Shown in pieces: positions 54,207 to 61,262 of a stretch of DNA of 64,000 nt (position 1 is the stretch's first letter; every line of letters starts with the position of its first letter). The stretch comes from Mangrovibacter phragmitis (GTDB taxonomy: Bacteria; Pseudomonadota; Gammaproteobacteria; Enterobacterales; Enterobacteriaceae). The stretch spans positions 124,001 to 188,000 of the forward strand of contig NZ_LYRP01000012.1 in assembly GCF_001655675.1 (NCBI RefSeq). Direction: 5' to 3'. Position numbers and translations under genes: made by a program. The notes under the pieces are model-generated. The model worked only from the letters and a program-made list of their open reading frames with translations. It had not been told where the DNA came from and searched no databases.

Positions 54207-55061
54207 ATGCAGGTAACATGGTCAGGGGATCTGGAACGGTTATGCTCGCCCGCTCAGTGGGCGGAAGGCCCTGTCTGGCTTGAACAGGAACAGGCCGTGG
54301 TATTCAGTGATGTAAAAGGCAACCGTATGTTTCGTTGGTCTTCCGGTCACGGTGTACAGTTATGGCGGGCATCGGCGAATTATGCCAATGGCAACGCAGT
54401 TGATACTGAAGGCCGGGTGGTGACTTGTGAACATGGTCGTCGTGGTATCAGCCGCACGGAGCGGAACGGTGATGTGACACTACTGGTTGATAAACTGGAA
54501 GGGAAACGCCTGAATTCTCCCAATGATGTCGCCGTGCGTTCCGATGGTACGATTTGGTTTACTGATCCGCCCTATGGCATTGTCGGCGATGATGAGGGCT
54601 ATAAGTCGGAAAGCCAGGTGATTGGGTGTTATGTCTACTGTTTCGACCCGCGTGATAACAGCCTGACTATTGCAACCAGTGATACCCAGCGGCCCAATGG
54701 TATTGCTTTTTCACCCGATGAGCGCCTGCTGTATATTGCCGATATGTCTGTTGTTGATTTCCCCGGCCAGGGACGCCGGGAACTCCGGGAATATAAAGTC
54801 GTTGGTAACCGGCTGGAAAACGGGCGTCGTCTGGCTGAGGTCGCACCAGGTTTTCCGGATGGCTTTTGTGTGGACCGCTACGGGCATATTTTTTGTAGTT
54901 GTGCCGATGGCGTTATCATTTTTTCAGCACAAGGGGAACAAATAAACAAAATTCAGGTACCTGAGCGGGTGTCCAACTGTGTGCTGGGTGGGGTTGCGCA
55001 GGATATTTTGTTTATTACGGCGACAACATCGCTCTACAGTCTGCGGTTGCAATATTTATAG
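54207..55061 (+). CDS. SMP-30/gluconolactonase-family lactonase
   Basis: A 284-aa six-bladed propeller enzyme. The metal ligands of the family are visible: Glu in WAEGPVWLEQ, Asn in LNSPNDVAVR, Asn in QRPNGIAFSPDE and Asp in FPDGFCVDRYG. It should open a sugar-acid lactone. The ATG at 54207 follows GAGGCGGG; a TTG in frame at 54180 lies inside the binding-protein gene. As the last gene of the ABC operon it indicates that the transported compound is, or becomes, a lactone (inference). No signal peptide is present. Confidence 0.88.
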   Translation: MQVTWSGDLERLCSPAQWAEGPVWLEQEQAVVFSDVKGNRMFRWSSGHGVQLWRASANYANGNAVDTEGRVVTCEHGRRGISRTERNGDVTLLVDKLEGKRLNSPNDVAVRSDGTIWFTDPPYGIVGDDEGYKSESQVIGCYVYCFDPRDNSLTIATSDTQRPNGIAFSPDERLLYIADMSVVDFPGQGRRELREYKVVGNRLENGRRLAEVAPGFPDGFCVDRYGHIFCSCADGVIIFSAQGEQINKIQVPERVSNCVLGGVAQDILFITATTSLYSLRLQYL

Positions 55062-55487
55062 CGGTTTATAGCAATATTAGATGGAATCAACTCTTCCGGC
55101 AGCGCGGGGGCATCTGTCTCCGTACTGCCGCTAAAACGTAACTTCCTCTGTGTTTCTTCATCATCTGACTATGTGTAGTGCCAGGCTGGATCAGCCCACT
55201 TTTTTATTAGTAAAACCAATGAAACCACAATGACTGATCGCTCGCATCAATAAGTGATCAATATTCACACTGATTACGCCTGGTAAGATTTATAACTTAT
55301 GAATAAACAAGACATTTTTTGATATTTTAAGAAAAACCGTATGGATAAAACAGAATTTATTATCTATGTTGAATAGACAAATATTTAAGAAAATGAAATA
55401 TCGGCCGATAACCATTTAATCTAGCTGGGTGGCCGATGGCATGGATTAGCAGGAACACCCTGTTCCAGGCACAAAGGATACTGAAAA
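55062..55487. other. Intergenic region after the lactonase gene
   Basis: A 426-bp AT-rich region. A CGGCAG / CTGCCG inverted repeat at about 55097-55132 may end the ABC operon, although it has no T-run. The rest presumably carries the promoter of the gene at 55488. No gene is supported here. Confidence 0.5.
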
Positions 55488-55892
55488 GTGAAATCTGACC
55501 GTTTGTCACAACATTCCCAACAGGGATTCCCCGCAGTTCCCGTTCCACCTGTAGTGGACGCTATTGCTGTGCGCCTTGCCTGGGTTACGCGGGGTGATGA
55601 ACACCAGGTTGCCGGGTTACTGGCGCAGCCTTATTTACATGGGCAGGTGATTCAGAGCGACCAGGAGCAACTTCTGGTGCAATTTCCGTTCTTTTCTGCA
55701 GTCCACTCCGGGATGACCACCAATGACTACACTCTGGCACTGGTGAATTTGTGGCTGGCAATTGAAGCACAGTACAGCATGGGTAACGTGCTTGCGGAAG
55801 ATGTGCTTAACGGACTAAAGGCAGCAATGACAATCACGCGCCAACGTGATTGTCAGAGAAAATATAGCGGTATTACGGTATCCATGGAGTGA
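55488..55892 (+). CDS. Hypothetical protein, 134 aa
   Basis: A soluble protein starting at GTG with AAGGAT nine bases upstream. It has no signal peptide. The centre (RGDEHQVAGLLAQPYLHGQV then FFSAVHSGMTTNDYTLALVN) suggests a small mixed alpha/beta fold with a C-terminal helix. I do not recognise it. It converges on the OxyR-like gene, with only 27 bp between the two stops, so it may or may not be related to it. Confidence 0.6.
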   Translation: MKSDRLSQHSQQGFPAVPVPPVVDAIAVRLAWVTRGDEHQVAGLLAQPYLHGQVIQSDQEQLLVQFPFFSAVHSGMTTNDYTLALVNLWLAIEAQYSMGNVLAEDVLNGLKAAMTITRQRDCQRKYSGITVSME

Positions 55893-55919
55893 TAATCGGT
55901 TCACCCGGTTATGCGATGG

Positions 55920-56831
55920 TCATGCGGTAATACTGTCGGCCTGTAAATACTTCTCCATATGTTTCGCAATAATGTTGCGCAGCATTTCATACTTCTTACG
56001 CATCGGGTCGCTACGGTGAAACACCAGCACCATTTTGCGTGTGGGTTCTGGTGCCACGCAGCGTAAGTATTTCACTTCATCGCGGGTTTCTTCCTGAGTG
56101 GAAAGCAGTGGGAAGAAAGCGATTCCCTTGTTAAACGCCACACTGCGGCGCAGTGTCTCAAGATGCATGGCGATAAACCGGTTATCCGGTTCCAGCTCAA
56201 ACTGATAGCAATACCGCAAGATTTGGTTGTGCAGGCAGTTGCCGTCATCCAGCATCAGTATTTTGTTATTTTTGAGATGGTCCATGTTGATTTCATCGAA
56301 CCGGGCATAAGGGTGTTTGTGGCTGACACCCAGTACCAGTGGTTCTTCAAACAACGGTAATTCAACATACTTACTGGTTTCTTTGCTGGCCATGACAATC
56401 GCACATTCAATGGCGTCGGATTCCAGCATTGCCAAAAGGTGCTGGGTTTGCGCTTCATGAATTTCCATTTCAACTTCCGGGAAGTTTTCCCGGCATAACG
56501 TATTCATATGGGAAAAAATGTACGGCGCAAGGGTTGGAATGATACCGATATCCAGTGTTTGAGACAGGCTGTTCTGGCTACTGTTCGCCATGTTTTTCAG
56601 CGCTTCAATTTCCCGCAGAATCACCTGAGTTTGCTCCACCAGGCGCAACCCGGTTTGTGTGAAACGAATTTTACGGGTAGTGCGCTCCAGTAATTGTAAT
56701 CCCAGTTCATTTTCCAGCTTACGTAACTGGGCGCTGAGTGTTGGTTGGCTCACGTTACAGGCTTCGGCTGCACGCTGAAAATGGCGGTATTTAGCCAGGG
56801 CAACAAGGTACTCTAAATTACGAATGTTCAT
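55920..56831 (-). CDS. OxyR-like LysR-family regulator with both redox cysteines
   Basis: A 303-aa LysR regulator very close to OxyR in its helix-turn-helix (MNIRNLEYLVALAKYRHFQR, SQPTLSAQLRKLENELGLQL) and effector domain (IGIIPTLAPYIF, HEAQTQHLLAML, HLETLRRSVAFNKGIAFFP). Cys199 and Cys208, the pair that forms the disulfide in E. coli OxyR, are at the same residue numbers (GNCLHNQILRYC). His198, next to the peroxide-reactive Cys in OxyR, is Asn here, and Arg201-Asp202 are His-Asn. It could be a peroxide or other redox sensor; E. coli-type oxyR itself is a different, more typical sequence. Confidence 0.85.
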   Translation of the reverse strand: MNIRNLEYLVALAKYRHFQRAAEACNVSQPTLSAQLRKLENELGLQLLERTTRKIRFTQTGLRLVEQTQVILREIEALKNMANSSQNSLSQTLDIGIIPTLAPYIFSHMNTLCRENFPEVEMEIHEAQTQHLLAMLESDAIECAIVMASKETSKYVELPLFEEPLVLGVSHKHPYARFDEINMDHLKNNKILMLDDGNCLHNQILRYCYQFELEPDNRFIAMHLETLRRSVAFNKGIAFFPLLSTQEETRDEVKYLRCVAPEPTRKMVLVFHRSDPMRKKYEMLRNIIAKHMEKYLQADSITA

Positions 56832-57561
56832 TTTTTTCCCCGGGTTGCAAATGCTGACGTTGTACGGGTAGATTTATATAATCTGTTTGGTTGTGATGCC
56901 TTGTTATTATTCTTAACTCGGTCATTTCTCCCCCATGAATTGCATGAGAACTAATACTTTTTTATTATTCTTCCACTAAATCCTGTCATTCTCTTATGAA
57001 CAAAAAGTGCGGATTAATCTTTGTTCACAATAATGGCAAGCACTGTTGTTAATTTCATAAAAATTTCACCACGATAATACTTGTGTAATAACGTAAGTGT
57101 TCAGGTCTGTTAAACCGCGCGTCAGGCCAATCTCAAGTGAGCGGCTGGATAAGCACGCCAGTCTGGCTCTCATTTTCATTCCCGGAAGAAGTAACAGATT
57201 CTGTTGCAATGCCTTTTTATCCCATCGCTACATAGCCCGGGGTTTTTCGGTTTCTGAAAACCGTTTTACACCCTTGCGCTGAAACGCTGGTACGGACTGG
57301 TAACCAGTCAGCCCTTCCCTGCAGCTGGTCACATATTTGTTATAAAGAGCATCCTGCCAGCATTCGGTAACCCATAATGAGGGTTTACCTGGTCGTACAT
57401 ACTTTACGCCCAGGTGAAAACTATCGTATCCGCAAAATAATGTGACATGGAACAATATTTACCGTAGTGGTTAATAGCAATATTGCGTTTATTTTGACCT
57501 TAATCAAACTCACATTTTATGACAGTTAACGGTATACAAAAATTTTAAGCATGATTGTTTA
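56832..57561. other. Intergenic region between the OxyR-like gene and bcsZ
   Basis: A 730-bp region with no convincing gene. It holds the promoter of the OxyR-like gene on one side and the 3' end of the cellulose operon on the other. A 7-bp-arm inverted repeat (GAACAAA / TTTGTTC, about 56998-57026) lies about 170 bp upstream of the regulator gene. A 75-aa minus-strand frame at 57228-57455 starts at TTG, lacks a ribosome site and resembles nothing I know. Confidence 0.5.
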
Positions 57562-58572
57562 TCATCCTTTTAAAGATGCTGCAAATAAAGAGAGCATATG
57601 GAGTGCAGATAAATAGTAACCTTCGCCAGGGTGCAGTGATTTATCCATTTGATGATAATCTCCCATGGTTAAGTCTCGTACCGCCAGTATTCCGCCAGAC
57701 ATATCGTAAGTTGCCTGACTGTTGCCAGAAACGTCTACCCAGGCAGGGGTTGAATTCCGGGTATAGCTGGACCAAAAGTGGCGGAAATTTTCTGTCGCGC
57801 CAGGTTTAACATCACCCAGGCTGAGGTATAACGGAATACGAATGGCATCATAACTAAAACGGGCAGGCCAGTTTTTGGCGGGTGAGACATCACCGTTGTC
57901 TTTGACAAACACCCAGTCGCTGGGGAGTTGGGTTTTGCCAAAGCGCGCTTTGTCCAGTAGTGCCAGGCTGGACTGCTTCAGTTTCAGCCATACTGAATTG
58001 TGGCTGGCTTTCCAGAAGCTTTCCCAGGCCGGGAAGATAAAGTAAGACGGGTTAACAATATAGCCGTCGTCACGCACAAAACCCTCCAGCCCCGGTAACA
58101 GCAATGTCTGGTTGTCTTCCTCAATTACCAGGCAGTTGATAAGCGCATCCTGAATATGTGATGAGGCGTCGGTCCAGCTCTGCTCATGCCATTTTTCGCC
58201 AGCGAGCAGTAGCGCCCAGGCTATCAGTGTATCGCCATCGCTGGCGTTGTTGGTATCGGTCACTTTGTTGACGGCCGGGTCATAGCGCCAGGCGAACAAC
58301 CACAACGAAGGGCGTAATAAGGTGTGTTCAGTCCAGCCCCAAATGCGCTCAAAAGCCGGGCGGTCGTTATTCATAACGGCCAGTAACATGCCGTATCCCT
58401 GGCCTTCAGAATGGCTGATGTTGCCATTTTCACGGTCGATAATGCGCCCGTCCTGATTCAGGTAATTGTGTTTAAACACCGCCCAGTTGTTTTCCTGAGC
58501 GGACGCGGCGAAAGAGCTCATGGTCAGCGAGAGCAGTAATAGCCATGGCGAGAACCAGATCGCTTTTAACAT
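57562..58572 (-). CDS. bcsZ: Endo-1,4-beta-glucanase BcsZ (GH8 cellulase)
   Basis: A 336-aa periplasmic GH8 cellulase with a signal peptide ending near SFAASA (about residue 22). The catalytic Glu lies in ISHSEGQGYGMLLAV and family blocks follow in NASDGDTLIAWALLLAGEKW and GYIVNPSYFIFPAWESF. BcsZ trims nascent cellulose and is a normal member of bcs operons. The ATG at 58572 starts the signal peptide; the frame extends upstream to 58656 without one. It is the last gene of the operon. Confidence 0.93.
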   Translation of the reverse strand: MLKAIWFSPWLLLLSLTMSSFAASAQENNWAVFKHNYLNQDGRIIDRENGNISHSEGQGYGMLLAVMNNDRPAFERIWGWTEHTLLRPSLWLFAWRYDPAVNKVTDTNNASDGDTLIAWALLLAGEKWHEQSWTDASSHIQDALINCLVIEEDNQTLLLPGLEGFVRDDGYIVNPSYFIFPAWESFWKASHNSVWLKLKQSSLALLDKARFGKTQLPSDWVFVKDNGDVSPAKNWPARFSYDAIRIPLYLSLGDVKPGATENFRHFWSSYTRNSTPAWVDVSGNSQATYDMSGGILAVRDLTMGDYHQMDKSLHPGEGYYLSALHMLSLFAASLKG

Positions 58573-58680
58573 GATAGAGAATGTTCCTTTAGAAAACGCA
58601 TATTGCTTTGTGGAACGCCGCCCGCAAAGGGCAGCGTATTCAGCGTACAGGGACACAACAGACTGTTTCGCCGCCAGAGG

Positions 58681-59610
58681 TTACATAACGGCTTCAGCCT
58701 GTGCCCCGGTAACAGGTTTACGTGCCAGGCTGATATCATTTTGCAGCCACTGACGGAAAGTTTCACCCGTTGCCTGATGGCGCAGCCCATATTCAACAAA
58801 GGCTTTCATATAGCCAATTTTGTCGCCGCAATCATGAGATTTACCCACCAGGCTGTAAGCTTCGACAGTAGATTCTGTCAGTAGCATATCAATGGCATCG
58901 GTGAGCTGGATTTCGCCGCCCGCGCCAACCGGTGTTTTATGCAGCAACGGCCAGATTGCTTTAGACAGGACATAACGGCCAACAACCGCCATATCGGATG
59001 GGGCGTCTTCTGTGGCCGGTTTTTCCACCATGCCCAGAATGCGGCCAAAAGCGCCTGCGCTCAGGTTCTTTCCACCACAATCGACCACACCGTAACGGGA
59101 CACATCTTCATGTCTGACGCGCTCAATCATTAACTGGCTGGCACCCGTCGCCGTGAAGCGCTGGATCATCGCGGCAAGGTTATCCTGCGCCAGGTTGCAG
59201 TGGCTGTCGTCAATCAGGACATCTGGCAGCACGACAACGAAATCATCATCACCCACCAGTGGCTGTGCACACAGCACGGCATGGCCCAGGCCTTTCGCCT
59301 GGCCCTGGCGCACATGCATGATGTTCATGCCAGCCGGGCAAATGGTACGCACTTCTTCCAGTAACTGATTTTTTACGCGTTGTACCAGCAGGGATTCGAG
59401 TTCAAAAGAGGTATCAAAGTGGTTTTCAATCGCGTTTTTGGATGAGTGAGTGACCAGGATGATTTCCCGGATGCCACTGGCATAACACTCCTGCACGATG
59501 TACTGGATAAGGGGCTTATCCACAATCGGCAGCATTTCTTTAGGGATGGCTTTGGTTGCAGGCAGCATACGCGTACCAAGACCTGCAACAGGAATCACAG
59601 CCTTTAACAT
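58681..59610 (-). CDS. GalU-type UTP-glucose-1-phosphate uridylyltransferase in the cellulose operon
   Basis: A 309-aa nucleotidyltransferase that makes UDP-glucose, the substrate of cellulose synthase. The signature loop [20 protein letters not shown], the [16 protein letters not shown] block, [14 protein letters not shown] and [20 protein letters not shown] are all intact. It is close in length to E. coli GalU (302 aa) and GalF. It lies between a cyclase gene and bcsZ, so it is probably a dedicated paralog serving cellulose; the housekeeping galU should be elsewhere. Confidence 0.9.
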   Translation of the reverse strand: MLKAVIPVAGLGTRMLPATKAIPKEMLPIVDKPLIQYIVQECYASGIREIILVTHSSKNAIENHFDTSFELESLLVQRVKNQLLEEVRTICPAGMNIMHVRQGQAKGLGHAVLCAQPLVGDDDFVVVLPDVLIDDSHCNLAQDNLAAMIQRFTATGASQLMIERVRHEDVSRYGVVDCGGKNLSAGAFGRILGMVEKPATEDAPSDMAVVGRYVLSKAIWPLLHKTPVGAGGEIQLTDAIDMLLTESTVEAYSLVGKSHDCGDKIGYMKAFVEYGLRHQATGETFRQWLQNDISLARKPVTGAQAEAVM

Positions 59611-59735
59611 TCTCGTTTCCTCTGTGTTAGCGCAGCAATACACGTCGTAATTCAGGCTGATGGCAACCTGAGTTACAGAGTGTGCACAATTTAACTATTT
59701 ATTTTTATTAACTATTTCGTCGTTAACGATTGACA

Positions 59736-60689
59736 TCAGACCGACCCGACAATGCTGTGCGAGTCCGCTGTTGAGACAATTTGGTAATTAATAAAGTCGT
59801 CTCCACCCAGTGCTTTTACCTTATACAGCGCGGTATCTGCGGCCTTTAACACGGATGCAAAGTTGGTCCCGTGCCTGGGCCAGGTAGCGACGCCAATGCT
59901 GACAGACAGCGCCACCTGGTGACCAATAGTCTGCAGGTACATGGGCAGACGGGTTTGCTCAATAATCCGTTGCAGCAATAACCCGGCATCATGTTCGTCA
60001 GTCCCGTCAATAAAGGTCAGTGCGAACTCATCACCGCCCAGGCGGCCAAGCAGAGTGGTGTTGCTGATGCACTGTTTCACCCGGCTGATAAAGTGGCGTA
60101 AAACTTCATCGCCTGCGGCATGGCCCAGCTCATCGTTGATGGTTTTAAAATTATCTAAATCAAGAATGGCGACGACGGTTTCGGCACCGCTGGCCTGGGC
60201 CGCACGAAATTTTTTCCGGCTACGGATGTAATACCCCTGGCGATTCAACGTTCTGGTTAATGCATCGTTGTGCGCCCGGTAATGCAACCGTTCACGTATG
60301 GTGACATGGTGCGTGATATCAAAACACACCAGGATAAAAGCAAAAACATCACCACGTTCATCGCAACGCGGCAGTAACGTGACATCGAGCCAGAGTGGTT
60401 CGTTGTTTTTCTTGCGCAGAAAAACTTCGCCCTGCCATTTTTCACCTGTCAGCCGCGAGACTTTCAGCCCAGCCAGTAGCGAAGATGTGTAGTGCTCTTC
60501 GCCGGGCTGGAAAAGTGGGGCGTCCAGCACGTCATCTCTGTCGTATCCGGTCAGCGCGTAATAGCCTGGGTTGGCATAGCTCACCTTGCCCTGAGCATCG
60601 AGCACCAGGGAGATAAAGGCATCCTCTTCCATATAACTGATACTACCGAGTTCAAGTTTCCTTCCTGAAACAGTGAGTTCATTCAACAT
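59736..60689 (-). CDS. PAS-GGDEF diguanylate cyclase in the cellulose operon
   Basis: A 317-aa protein that should make cyclic di-GMP. A PAS domain spans about residues 20-130 (VSYANPGYYALTGYDRDDVL), and the GGDEF domain about 140-310 with an intact GGDEF at 218-222 (LGRLGGDEFALTF). The RxxD product-inhibition site expected just before it is replaced by SNTT. No membrane span is present. The ATG at 60689 has AGGTGA seven bases upstream. Local cyclic di-GMP would activate BcsA of the same operon (family knowledge). Confidence 0.9.
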   Translation of the reverse strand: MLNELTVSGRKLELGSISYMEEDAFISLVLDAQGKVSYANPGYYALTGYDRDDVLDAPLFQPGEEHYTSSLLAGLKVSRLTGEKWQGEVFLRKKNNEPLWLDVTLLPRCDERGDVFAFILVCFDITHHVTIRERLHYRAHNDALTRTLNRQGYYIRSRKKFRAAQASGAETVVAILDLDNFKTINDELGHAAGDEVLRHFISRVKQCISNTTLLGRLGGDEFALTFIDGTDEHDAGLLLQRIIEQTRLPMYLQTIGHQVALSVSIGVATWPRHGTNFASVLKAADTALYKVKALGGDDFINYQIVSTADSHSIVGSV

Positions 60690-60787
60690 TATGGTCACCT
60701 GAAAGTTGATATGGCGGAATGCCTTTACCCCACGAAAAGTCACGGGCCGGTCTCAACCTGCCCGTTGATGTTGTGGAGAGAGGGGGA

Positions 60788-61246
60788 TTATTCCGTCATG
60801 GCGTAACGAAAAATTAAAACATCTTCAGTGGTGTTTTCTTTCCAGCGCACTGGCACGCTATTGCCTGCGCCCTGGGAAACCAGCCACTGCGAGTACGCGC
60901 CTTCCAGTACATAAGCACTGGCCCGGCGCCATTGCGCTTCATCGCGGGATTCCGGGGCATGCGGCCAGGCACAATGGATCAAAATCAGTTCACGTTGTGC
61001 TGGCGCCATTTTTACAAAGCCCCAGTTGAACAGTTCCAGCACATGGTTAATGTGTTGTTCCAGTTCATTCACCGTATTTGACGGGTCTATGGGATACCAT
61101 TGCGCCAGCATGCCGCCGATACGGCGCAGCGTGTCCGGGTCTTTGTCCTGCTGGCTGTTGGTGAATTCGTTAAAGAACAGATACACCAGGTCGTGCCAGC
61201 CAGCCTGATAGTTACGCTGTAAATAGGTATCCTGATTGCTAAACAT
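60788..61246 (-). CDS. bcsD: Cellulose synthase subunit BcsD
   Basis: A 152-aa BcsD-type protein. BcsD forms a ring in the periplasm of Komagataeibacter that helps order cellulose glucans, and occurs in bcs operons of the bcsABCD type in enterobacteria. The call rests on length, position right after bcsC (16 bp) and the sequence (NWGFVKMAPAQRELILIHCA and RASAYVLEGAYSQWLVSQ). The ATG at 61246 is chosen over an upstream ATG at 61282 that lies in bcsC. No signal peptide is seen. Confidence 0.82.
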   Translation of the reverse strand: MFSNQDTYLQRNYQAGWHDLVYLFFNEFTNSQQDKDPDTLRRIGGMLAQWYPIDPSNTVNELEQHINHVLELFNWGFVKMAPAQRELILIHCAWPHAPESRDEAQWRRASAYVLEGAYSQWLVSQGAGNSVPVRWKENTTEDVLIFRYAMTE

Positions 61247-61262
61247 GTTTATATCCCACCGA

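Noticed and set aside
56998-57026. GAACAAA / TTTGTTC inverted repeat as an operator
   Set aside because: Arms of seven bases 15 bp apart in AT-rich DNA are expected by chance; not listed separately.
57228-57455. 75-codon minus-strand frame between the OxyR-like gene and bcsZ
   Set aside because: TTG start without a ribosome site, stop immediately upstream and no recognisable similarity.
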